13,281 nt of DNA from an uncultured Actinomycetes bacterium (lineage in GTDB: Bacteria > Actinomycetota > Acidimicrobiia > IMCC26256 > PALSA-555), in NCBI GenBank assembly GCA_937927875.1, contig CALEYV010000098.1:1-13281 (forward strand). Reading direction: 5' to 3'. Positions 7,829 through 13,281 of this stretch are shown here, piece by piece. A program made the translations under genes and the position numbers. Below the pieces are notes generated by a model, which was not told the DNA's origin, made no database searches, and saw nothing but the letters and a program-made list of their open reading frames with translations. Position 1 is the stretch's first letter. Every line of letters starts with the position of its first letter.

Positions 7829-7834
7829 AGCGTA
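7829..7834 (-). promoter_or_regulatory. Candidate -10 element of ileS in a 53-bp divergent spacer
   Basis: On the minus strand TACGCT (TAnnnT) ends 8 bases before the ileS ATG, and no Shine-Dalgarno sequence separates them, so a leaderless start is possible. On the plus strand TATCGT (7833-7838) overlaps it and could serve the DUF167 gene at 7874, which does have GGAG at 7865-7868. All divergent promoter signals must fit between 7821 and 7873. No -35 box is convincing, and no T-box leader could fit in this space unless it extended into the opposite gene. Confidence 0.35.
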
Positions 7835-7873
7835 TCGTGAGCCCCTTCGCGGGCCGTCCGAGATCGGAGCCGG

Positions 7874-8227
7874 GTGAGCGACATCGACGACCTGTACGTG
7901 CTCGACGGCGAGAACGTGGTCCTCGCCGTGCACGTGCAGCCCCGCGCCGGGCGCAGCGCGGTCCTCGGCCGGCACGGCAACGCGCTCCGACTGCGCGTCG
8001 CCGCGCCACCGGTCGACGCCCGCGCCAACGAGGCGGCGCGAACGCTGCTCGCGGAGCAGTTCGGCATCCCCGCGGCCGACATCGAGCTCGTCTCGGGCGA
8101 GCGGTCGCGCCTGAAGCGGTTCCGGCTGCGACACGTCGACCGCGACGAGTTCGTGGTCCAGCTCCGGCGCGCCGTCCGCGAGGCGGACCAGGCCGCCGGG
8201 CCGCGGCCGCGCCACCACGTCGACTGA
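7874..8227 (+). CDS. yggU: DUF167/YggU family protein
   Basis: This is a small conserved protein of 117 residues whose function in bacteria is not established. The fold signature is plain: AVHVQPRAGRSAVLGRHG, then RLRVAAPPVDARANEAARTL and an ELVSGERSRLKRFRL strand (about residues 18-90), followed by a charged tail. The GTG start has GGAG five bases upstream. In E. coli the gene lies in a yggS-yggT-yggU row. Here it is separated from yggT only by divIVA and the inverted ileS, so its presence in this neighbourhood is probably old rather than accidental. It begins the second plus-strand gene group, 112 bases before the DksA/TraR-like gene. Confidence 0.88.
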   Translation: MSDIDDLYVLDGENVVLAVHVQPRAGRSAVLGRHGNALRLRVAAPPVDARANEAARTLLAEQFGIPAADIELVSGERSRLKRFRLRHVDRDEFVVQLRRAVREADQAAGPRPRHHVD

Positions 8228-8229
8228 CC

Positions 8230-8259
8230 GCGCCGGCGACCCGCCGCCGACGCCGGTGC
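8230..8259 (+). terminator. GC-rich hairpin after the DUF167 gene
   Basis: Bases 8230-8238 can pair with 8251-8259: CCGGCG against CGCCGG, extended outward by three further pairs, one of them G-U, with a 12-base loop. It starts three bases after the DUF167 stop. There is no U-run, so it would be an actinobacterial-type hairpin without a tail, or only an mRNA-stabilising structure. In DNA this GC-rich, chance pairing is also possible. Confidence 0.35.
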
Positions 8260-8301
8260 TGCCGAGCCCGGCGGTGTGACGGCGCGGCGCGCGCGAGGCA
8301 C

Positions 8302-8335
8302 TACCATGCCCCGCTCGCACATCGCCGAAGGAGAT
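8302..8335 (+). promoter_or_regulatory. Candidate -10 element and ribosome binding site of the DksA/TraR-like gene
   Basis: TACCAT (8302-8307) fits TAnnnT and lies 32 bases before the ATG at 8340. GAAGGAGAT (8327-8335) is a near-perfect Shine-Dalgarno sequence, the strongest in the window, at normal spacing from the start. This points to abundant translation of the gene. No -35 box at standard spacing is clear. Confidence 0.5.
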
Positions 8336-8339
8336 CCGG

Positions 8340-9245
8340 ATGCCCGGGGCAGGCAACAAGGAGCGGCGGCCCGGCGCCCGTTCGCTCGGCGGGCGGGTCC
8401 GGGCTGCGGTGGCCCGGGCGCGGCCGGGGGCCAAGCCGGCGCCGGCCAAGGCGTCGAAGGCCGCTAAGCCGGCCCCGAAGGCCGCCAAGCGCCCGGCGCC
8501 CAAGAAGCCGGCCCGGAAGGCGACGAAGCCGGCTGGTAAGGCCAAGAAGCCGGCCCCCGCGAAGGCCACCAAGAAGGCGCCGGCCAAGAAGGTCGTCGCC
8601 AAGAAGGCCGTGTCCAAGAAGGCGGTCGCGAAGAAGGCTCCCGCCAAGGCACCTGCGAAGGCCACGGCCAAGGCCGCCCGCCCGGCCGCGAAGTCCACCG
8701 CCGCGGCCAAGGCCGCCCCCGCGAGCCCGGCGACGAAGTCGACCGCCGCGACGAAGGCCGCTACCCCGCTCGCGGTCACCCGGGCGCTGGCCGGCGAGAC
8801 GAAGCCCAAGTCCGGGAAGAAGACGGTGATCTGCCCCCTGTCCGGCTTCGAGGTGACGCCGGGCCCGGCCACCATCAGCCCGAAGACGCTCGAGCGGCTC
8901 CGTCAGAAGCTCATCGACGAGAAGGACCGGCTCCGGCACCAGGCCGAGGAGCTCAGCGCGGAGGCCGAGCAGCTGGCCCGGGAGCGGGAGGCGGGCGACA
9001 CCCAGTTCGACGAGGAGTCGGGCGAGGGCGACACCGTCAACATCGAGCGGGAGCGCGACCTGCTGCTGTCGGCGACGGCCCGCCAGGTCGTCGAGGAGAT
9101 CGACGACGCGCTCGACCGCATCAAGCGGAACAAGTACGGGGTCTGCAAGCCGGCGGGCCGCAAGATCGCCGTCGAGCGCCTCGAGGCGATCCCGTGGGCC
9201 CAGGTGTGCGTCGACTGCAAGGCGCGTGCCGAGCGGCGCCGCTAG
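8340..9245 (+). CDS. DksA/TraR-like protein with histone-H1-like Lys/Ala/Pro tail
   Basis: The 301-residue protein has two parts. Residues about 30-142 are a low-complexity Lys/Ala/Pro tail (units such as AKKAP and KKAV), with no Asp or Glu between residues 8 and 153; it resembles histone H1 or mycobacterial HupB tails and would bind nucleic acid. Residues about 165-301 are a DksA/TraR-type domain: a helical hairpin (TLERLRQKLIDEKDRLR onward), then YGVCKPAGRKI, ERLEAIPWA and CVDC. DksA-type proteins bind RNA polymerase through its secondary channel. The zinc finger is incomplete: C269 is followed by Ala where a second Cys would be (CxxA), while C290 and C293 are present. A further lone Cys165 sits in VICPLSG. 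Streptomyces has a similarly tailed protein in the same place before lspA. Whether this one acts on RNA polymerase or on the nucleoid is unknown. Confidence 0.85.
   Translation: MPGAGNKERRPGARSLGGRVRAAVARARPGAKPAPAKASKAAKPAPKAAKRPAPKKPARKATKPAGKAKKPAPAKATKKAPAKKVVAKKAVSKKAVAKKAPAKAPAKATAKAARPAAKSTAAAKAAPASPATKSTAATKAATPLAVTRALAGETKPKSGKKTVICPLSGFEVTPGPATISPKTLERLRQKLIDEKDRLRHQAEELSAEAEQLAREREAGDTQFDEESGEGDTVNIERERDLLLSATARQVVEEIDDALDRIKRNKYGVCKPAGRKIAVERLEAIPWAQVCVDCKARAERRR
8427..8765 (+). repeat. Low-complexity Lys/Ala/Pro-coding repeat
   Basis: This is an irregular in-frame run of AAG, GCC/GCG and CCG codons encoding the basic tail of the DksA/TraR-like protein. Short units such as AAGAAGGC recur many times. 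The length of such tails usually varies between relatives through slippage or recombination. Confidence 0.8.
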
Positions 9246-9735
9246 CCCGGCGCCCCTGCCGCTCCGGCGACGGGGCCGGGTCGCCACCGCGATCGTCCTG
9301 GCCGTCGTCGCGGTCGACCAGCTGACGAAGGCCTGGGCGGCCTCGGCGCTGCCCGGTTCGCCGGTGTCGATCGTCGGGTCGACCGTCGAGCTCCGGCTGG
9401 CCCGCAACACCGGCAGCGCGTTCAGCCTCTTCCAGAACGTGACCCCGCTGCTGGCCGTGCTGGCGGTGGGCGTGGCCGTGATCCTCGTCCGGGCCGTGCA
9501 CCGCGCCTACGAGCGCACGGTGCTCGTCGCGCTCGCGCTCGTGCTCGGCGGCGCGCTCGGCAACGTCGCCGACCGCCTCTTCCGGTCGCCGGGCTGGCTG
9601 CGGGGTGCCGTGATCGACTTCGTGCGAATCGACGGCTGGCCCACCTTCAACGTCGCCGACTCGGCGATCACCATCGGTGCCGTCGTGCTGGTGTGGTGGG
9701 GCCTCTTCGGGACGCGCGCCGACGCGCCGACGTGA
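9226..9735 (+). CDS. lspA: Lipoprotein signal peptidase (signal peptidase II)
   Basis: LspA is the inner-membrane aspartic protease that removes the signal peptide of diacylated prolipoproteins. The 169-residue protein has four hydrophobic segments and all family blocks: VDQLTKAW (30-37), RNTGSAFSLF (60-69), GGALGNVADRLF (108-119) with catalytic Asp116, VIDFV (129-133), and FNVADSAITIG (141-151) with catalytic Asp145. The GTG at 9226 lies inside the end of the DksA/TraR-like gene, a 20-base overlap. It is the only usable start before the first membrane helix, and no strong Shine-Dalgarno sequence is seen. The next gene overlaps its stop as GTGA. The lspA-rluD pairing is common across bacteria. 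Confidence 0.96.
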   Translation: MPSGAASPAPLPLRRRGRVATAIVLAVVAVDQLTKAWAASALPGSPVSIVGSTVELRLARNTGSAFSLFQNVTPLLAVLAVGVAVILVRAVHRAYERTVLVALALVLGGALGNVADRLFRSPGWLRGAVIDFVRIDGWPTFNVADSAITIGAVVLVWWGLFGTRADAPT

Positions 9736-10700
9736 GCGCGGAACCCGACGCGCTCACCGTGCCGGAGTCGCTGGCCGGCGAGCGGGTCGACCGGGCGGTG
9801 GCGCTGCTCACCGGCTGGAGCCGGGCCGAGGTCCAGGCGCTGCTGGCGCGGGGCGCGGTGCTGGTCGACGGGCGCGCCCCGGCCAAGAGCCACAAGCTGG
9901 TGGCGGGCGCCATCCTCGAGCTGCTCGAGGAGCCCGAGGCGGCCGGGCCGCCCGGCCCGGAGCCGGTGCCGGTCGACGTGCGGGTGGCCGACGACGACGT
10001 GCTCGTCGTCCACAAGCCGGCCGGGCTGGTCGTGCACCCGGGCGCCGGTCACGAGCACGGAACGCTGGTCAACGGCCTGCTGGCGCGATTCCCGGAGCTC
10101 GCCACGGTGGGGGAGCCGTCCCGGCCCGGGATCGTGCACCGGCTCGACCGCGACACCAGCGGCCTCCTCGTCGTGGCGCGCTCGGGGTCGGCCTACGACG
10201 CGCTCGTCGGCGCGCTCGCCGCCCACGAGATCGAGCGCCGCTACCTGGCGCTCGTGCGGGGCGTCCCGGACGCGGCCCGGGCCATCATCGACGCGCCGAT
10301 CGGGCGGGCGGCCCGGCACCGCACCCAGATGGCGGTGCGCGCCGCGGGCCGACCGGCCCGCACCCGCTACGAGGTCCGCGCCACCGACCCCGAGCAACGG
10401 GTGGCGCTGCTCGAGTGCGAGCTCGAGACCGGCCGCACCCACCAGATCCGGGTCCACCTGGCCGCCATCGGGCACCCGGTCGTCGGCGACCCGGTCTACG
10501 GGACCGGCGGCGACGACGCGCCCCGCCCCTTCCTCCATGCCTACGCCCTCGCCTTCGCCCACCCCCGGACCGGGGCGCGGGTGGAGGCCCAGGCGGCGCT
10601 GCCGGAGGAGCTGGCCGGGGTGCTGGCCGAGCGGGGGGTGGAGGGGCCCGGTCTGGAGGACCGACCAGCCCGTGCCGGCGGCGTCGAGGCGGCGGGGTGA
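9732..10700 (+). CDS. rluD: RluA/RluD family pseudouridine synthase
   Basis: This enzyme converts specific uridines in RNA, usually 23S rRNA, to pseudouridine. The 322-residue protein has an N-terminal S4 RNA-binding domain (about 16-65, ERVDRAVALLTGWSRAEVQ onward). The catalytic domain then has VVHKPAGLVVHPGAGH (92-107), GIVHRLDRDTSGLLVVA (133-149) with catalytic Asp139, ERRYLALVRG, and the C-terminal block LETGRTHQIRVHLAAIGHPV. The GTG start overlaps the lspA stop by four bases. RluD-type is inferred from the S4 domain and the lspA context; the exact target uridines cannot be read from the sequence, so the symbol is tentative within the family. Confidence 0.92.
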   Translation: MSAEPDALTVPESLAGERVDRAVALLTGWSRAEVQALLARGAVLVDGRAPAKSHKLVAGAILELLEEPEAAGPPGPEPVPVDVRVADDDVLVVHKPAGLVVHPGAGHEHGTLVNGLLARFPELATVGEPSRPGIVHRLDRDTSGLLVVARSGSAYDALVGALAAHEIERRYLALVRGVPDAARAIIDAPIGRAARHRTQMAVRAAGRPARTRYEVRATDPEQRVALLECELETGRTHQIRVHLAAIGHPVVGDPVYGTGGDDAPRPFLHAYALAFAHPRTGARVEAQAALPEELAGVLAERGVEGPGLEDRPARAGGVEAAG

Positions 10701-10863
10701 GCGTCGACGTCGCCGGCGCCGGGCCGTTCGGACAACGGGCTTGGACACCGATCAGCGGGGCGTGCTGACTGCCCATACCGTAAGGGAGGGCGCCCCAAGG
10801 GGGGCTCCGACTGAGGCAAGGTTTCAGTAAAGGTGTGGGCGGGAGCGCGCCGACCCCCTTGGG
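10701..10863 (+). promoter_or_regulatory. Intergenic region upstream of the two-component genes
   Basis: This 163-base spacer is one of the larger gaps in the window and probably carries the promoter of the response regulator gene. It holds TACCGT (10776-10781), a TAnnnT -10 candidate, and the palindrome GGGCGCCC (10788-10795). AAGG-containing words start at 10782, 10797, 10818 and 10830, two of them AAGGT repeats 12 bases apart. Its 3' half is less GC-rich than the genes. OmpR-family regulators usually bind short direct repeats upstream of their own gene, so autoregulation is possible. No -35 box at correct spacing is clear, and the ATG at 10864 lacks a good Shine-Dalgarno sequence. Confidence 0.4.
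10724..10738 (+). terminator. Short hairpin after rluD
   Basis: CCGTT (10724-10728) pairs exactly with AACGG (10734-10738) around a five-base loop, beginning 23 bases after the rluD stop. The stem is short and no U-run follows. It is a weak terminator candidate at the end of the lspA-rluD group. Confidence 0.25.
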
Positions 10864-11538
10864 ATGCGGGTGCTCCTGGTGGAGGACGACCTCACCATCG
10901 CCTCCCCCCTGGTCCGAGGCCTGGAGCGGGAGGGCTTCTCGGTCGCGCACGCCGAGTGCGGCGCCGACGTCGACGGGGCGCTGGCGGCCGGGTCGCCCGA
11001 CGTCGTCCTCCTCGACCTCGGGCTGCCGGACGTCGACGGCTTCGAGCTGTGCCGGACGCTGCGCGCCGGGTCGGCGGTGCCGATCATCGTCGTGACCGCC
11101 CGCGGCGAGGAGGTCGACCGGGTGGTGGGCCTCGAGCTCGGGGCGGACGACTACGTCGTGAAGCCGTTCGGGTTCCGGGAGCTGGTGGCGCGGATCCGGG
11201 CCGTGATCCGGCGCGCCGCGGGCCGGGCCGGCGAGCTCGCTCCGTCGCTGGGCCCGCTCGTGGTCGACCGGCGCACCCGGCGCGCCACCGTCGACGGGGA
11301 GACGCTCGTGCTGACGCCGAAGGAGTTCGACCTGCTCGCGCTCCTGGCCGACGACCCGGGCGCGGTGTACAGCCGCCACCAGATCCTCGACGAGGTGTGG
11401 GACCCGCACTGGTACGGGCCGACGAAGACCCTCGACGTCCACATCGCCAGCCTGCGCCGGAAGCTCGGGCGCCCCGACCTCATCGAGACCGTCCGCGGCG
11501 TCGGCTACCGCCTGGCGGTCCCGGGGGCGGGGCCGTGA
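10864..11538 (+). CDS. OmpR/PhoB-family response regulator
   Basis: This is a DNA-binding transcription regulator controlled by phosphorylation. The 224-residue protein has a receiver domain (1-115) with acidic pocket E7, D8 and D9, phospho-acceptor Asp51 in VVLLDLGLPDVDG, Thr78 and Lys100 in VVKPFGFREL. A winged-helix domain follows (about 125-222: LTPKEFDLLALL, SRHQILDEVW, VDVH-like LDVHIASLRRKLGRP, VRGVGYRL). All phospho-transfer residues are present. The ATG at 10864 starts directly at the first receiver strand. Its stop overlaps the kinase start by four bases, so the two form a coupled pair. The signal and regulon cannot be deduced; neighbours give no target gene. Confidence 0.95.
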   Translation: MRVLLVEDDLTIASPLVRGLEREGFSVAHAECGADVDGALAAGSPDVVLLDLGLPDVDGFELCRTLRAGSAVPIIVVTARGEEVDRVVGLELGADDYVVKPFGFRELVARIRAVIRRAAGRAGELAPSLGPLVVDRRTRRATVDGETLVLTPKEFDLLALLADDPGAVYSRHQILDEVWDPHWYGPTKTLDVHIASLRRKLGRPDLIETVRGVGYRLAVPGAGP

Positions 11539-12929
11539 GGCGCCGCCTCCTCATCAGCTACCTCTCGATCACCTGCTTCGTCGTCCTGGCGCTCGCCCTC
11601 CCGCTCGGCCTCTCGTTTGGGCAGGGCCAGGAGCACCAGCTCACGAGTCGGGTCCAGGACGAGGCGTTCGCGCTGGCGCTGCGCGCGGAGCAGCCGCTGG
11701 CGACCGGCTCGACGTTGACGCTGGGCCCGTTCGTCCAGCGGCTCGCGGCGCGCACCCATGACGGCTTCGTCGTCGTCGGCGCCGACGGCATGGTCCTGGA
11801 GGCCGCGGGCAAGAACCAGCCCGCGCCGGGCACCTACACCGGCGCCGTCGCCGACCTGAACGCGGCCCGGCGGGGGCGCAGCGTCACCGCCCAGCGCGGC
11901 AGCAAGAGCGGCGACGTCCTCGCGGTGACCGTGCCGGTCCTGACCGGTGGCGCGACGGTCGGCGCGGTGCGCGTCTCCTCGTCGCTGGCGGTCGTCGACC
12001 AGGCGGTCACGCGGAACTGGCTCCTCCTCGTGGGTCTGGCCAGTCTCATCGCCCTCATCGTGCTGATGGTGAGCACGCTGCTGGCCCGCTCGATCAGCCG
12101 TCCCCTCGCCGAGCTCGACGCCGGCGCGGCCCGGCTCGGTGACGGCGACCTCAGCGTGCGGGTCGAGGTGCCGGCCGACCCGCCGGAGCTGCGGCGCCTG
12201 GCGGCGTCGTTCAACACCACCGCGGGGCGCCTGGAGTCGCTCCTCGCGTCGCAGCGCGCCTTCGTCGCTGACGCCTCGCACCAGCTGCGGAGCCCGCTGG
12301 CGGCGCTGCGGCTGCGGCTGGAGAACGTCGAGGCCGACGGCGCCGACCACCGGCCCGAGGACCTCGACGGCGCGCTGGCCGAGGTCCGCCGGCTCACCGC
12401 GCTCGTCGACAGCCTGCTGGTGCTGACGCGAGCCGAGGACGCGCCGGCGCCGACGGTCGCGGTGCCGCTCCGCCCGCTCGTCGAGGCGCGGCTCGAGGCC
12501 TGGCGCGCGGTCGGTGCGGAGCGGGGCGTCGAGCTCGACGCCGAGGTGACCGGCGGCTCGGTGCGGAGCGAGCCCGGCCGCCTCGAGCAGGTCCTCGACA
12601 ACCTGCTCAGCAACGCGCTGGACGCGGCGCCCCGCGGCACGGTCGTGCGCGTCGCGGCCCGGGCCGTCGGGGCCCGCATCGAGCTCGCCGTGCGCGACGC
12701 CGGCCCCGGGATGAGTCCGGAGCAGCAGGCCCGGGCCTTCGACCGGTTCTGGCGCGCGCCGTCGGCGCGCCGTCACGACGGGGGCTTCGGGCTCGGGCTG
12801 TCGATCGTGCGCCGGCTGGTGGTCGCCGACGGCGGCGAGGTGCGGCTCGAGGAGGCGCCCGAGGGGGGCCTGGCCGTGATCGTCTCGCTCCCGGCCGCGC
12901 ACGTCGCGCCGGTGCTGATCAGCGCCTGA
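11535..12929 (+). CDS. Sensor histidine kinase, partner of the OmpR-family regulator
   Basis: This 464-residue membrane kinase senses an external signal and phosphorylates the regulator encoded just upstream. Order of parts: first membrane helix (about 6-28), extracellular sensor region (about 29-160) without a motif I recognise, second helix (about 161-184), HAMP linker (about 185-238), the HisKA box FVADASHQLRSPLAALR with phospho-His249, then the ATPase domain with N box DNLLSNALDAA (355-365), G1 DAGPGM (388-393), F box FDRFW (402-406) and G2 GFGLGL (417-422). All catalytic motifs are intact. The GTG start overlaps the regulator stop as GTGA. Actinobacterial MprB/TcrY-like kinases share this layout, but the sensor region is not informative enough to name it. 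Confidence 0.95.
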   Translation: MRRRLLISYLSITCFVVLALALPLGLSFGQGQEHQLTSRVQDEAFALALRAEQPLATGSTLTLGPFVQRLAARTHDGFVVVGADGMVLEAAGKNQPAPGTYTGAVADLNAARRGRSVTAQRGSKSGDVLAVTVPVLTGGATVGAVRVSSSLAVVDQAVTRNWLLLVGLASLIALIVLMVSTLLARSISRPLAELDAGAARLGDGDLSVRVEVPADPPELRRLAASFNTTAGRLESLLASQRAFVADASHQLRSPLAALRLRLENVEADGADHRPEDLDGALAEVRRLTALVDSLLVLTRAEDAPAPTVAVPLRPLVEARLEAWRAVGAERGVELDAEVTGGSVRSEPGRLEQVLDNLLSNALDAAPRGTVVRVAARAVGARIELAVRDAGPGMSPEQQARAFDRFWRAPSARRHDGGFGLGLSIVRRLVVADGGEVRLEEAPEGGLAVIVSLPAAHVAPVLISA

Positions 12930-12932
12930 TCA
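12927..12932. other. Abutting convergent stop codons (TGATCA) of the kinase gene and the Rrf2 gene
   Basis: The kinase stop TGA (12927-12929) directly abuts the reverse-complement stop TCA of the Rrf2 gene (12930-12932). A second TGATCA lies 11 bases earlier at 12916-12921, inside the kinase gene. There is no intergenic base for a terminator. Confidence 0.93.
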
Positions 12933-13281
12933 AGCCGAGGCGGCGCGGGCCCGGTCGACCGCCTGGTGCCCGACCCGGGTCCGCCCGACCAGGTCGGCGA
13001 GCGTGAAGCCCTCGAGCAGGCGGCCCATCTCCTCGGAGACGCCGACCCACACCTCCTGCAGGACGCAGTGGCCCTCGCAGTGGTCGTGCTCGGCGATCGG
13101 CGTCGCCAGCGGGCCTTCGACGGCGCTGAGGATCTCGGCCAGCGTGATCTCCTCGGGCGGCCGGGCCAGCACGTACCCGCCGCCGACGCCCCGCTTCGAC
13201 CGCACCAGGCCCGCGCCCTTGGCCGAGAGGAGGATCTGCTCGAGGTACGGCTGGGGGAGCGCGGTGCGCTCGGCGATCTCC
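12930..13281 (-). CDS. Rrf2-family transcriptional regulator, 5' end outside window
   Basis: The last 117 residues of an Rrf2-type winged-helix regulator are present; roughly the first 20-35 residues lie beyond the window edge, so the GTG at 13205 is internal. Visible are the second half of the DNA-binding domain (EIAERTALPQPYLEQIL, then SKRGVGGGYVLARPPEEITL with the family's wing) and the dimer helix ending GFTLADLVGRT. The loop that carries iron-sulfur ligands in IscR and NsrR here reads EHDHCEGHC: only two Cys, spaced CxxxC, with flanking His residues. The usual three-Cys pattern is absent, so an iron-sulfur cluster cannot be assumed. Other Rrf2 members sense cysteine or redox state. It is transcribed towards the kinase gene. 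Confidence 0.9.
   Translation of the reverse strand, partial: EIAERTALPQPYLEQILLSAKGAGLVRSKRGVGGGYVLARPPEEITLAEILSAVEGPLATPIAEHDHCEGHCVLQEVWVGVSEEMGRLLEGFTLADLVGRTRVGHQAVDRARAASA

Noticed and set aside
7821..8009. 63-residue N-terminal extension of IleS
   Set aside because: It is Arg-rich, runs across the divergent DUF167 gene, and family N-termini begin at the ATG at 7820.
10833..11534. Extension of the kinase frame upstream through the response regulator gene
   Set aside because: The upstream reading is an Arg/Gly-rich shadow of the regulator; the GTG at 11535 in a GTGA overlap starts right at the first membrane helix.
10864..12929. Naming the two-component pair MprAB, CseBC or similar
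   Set aside because: Domain order is shared by many families, and the sensor region and gene neighbours give no specific support.
1..13281. tRNA, rRNA, CRISPR array, insertion sequence, toxin-antitoxin or phage genes
   Set aside because: I looked for these and saw none; the gene content is conserved housekeeping and composition is even across the window.

Overview
The window is very GC-rich, with almost every third codon position G or C, and tightly packed. It carries the block that follows ftsZ in the division/cell-wall region of Actinomycetota. The order ftsZ, pgeF, yggS, sepF, yggT, divIVA, then ileS, a DksA/TraR-like gene, lspA and an rluD-type gene matches, from memory, the Streptomyces arrangement. 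The Thermus/Streptomyces-type IleS, the SepF and DivIVA, and candidate TAnnnT -10 elements close to start codons also fit a high-GC actinobacterium. A deep lineage such as Acidimicrobiia is my inference; no marker here proves it.

Layout. Positions 1-295 hold no gene I can assign. Positions 296-4715 (+) form a probable division operon: FtsZ, the PgeF/YfiH laccase-domain protein, the PLP-binding YggS protein, SepF, one-repeat YggT, and DivIVA/Wag31. Several genes overlap at start and stop codons. Positions 4716-7820 (-) encode isoleucyl-tRNA synthetase, convergent with divIVA with no spacer. Positions 7874-10700 (+) encode a DUF167/YggU protein, a Lys/Ala/Pro-tailed DksA/TraR-like protein with an incomplete zinc finger, signal peptidase II and an RluA/RluD-family pseudouridine synthase. 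Positions 10864-12929 (+) encode an OmpR-family response regulator and its sensor kinase, overlapping by 4 bases. Positions 12930-13281 (-) hold the 3' part of an Rrf2-family regulator gene, again with stop codons abutting its convergent neighbour.

How the genes work together. FtsZ, SepF and DivIVA are cytoskeletal or membrane-anchoring parts of septation and polar growth. YggS, PgeF and YggT are their usual companions, with housekeeping or poorly defined roles. IleS, LspA and the pseudouridine synthase serve translation and lipoprotein maturation. The two-component pair and the Rrf2 regulator look like separate regulatory units.

I see no mobile element, CRISPR array, RNA gene or obvious new multi-gene system. 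The points worth a second look are small: two convergent junctions ending in the same TGATCA palindrome, a pgeF gene with no ordinary start codon, an altered HIGH motif in IleS, an incomplete zinc finger on a histone-H1-like tailed protein, and an inverted ileS between yggT and its common partner yggU.
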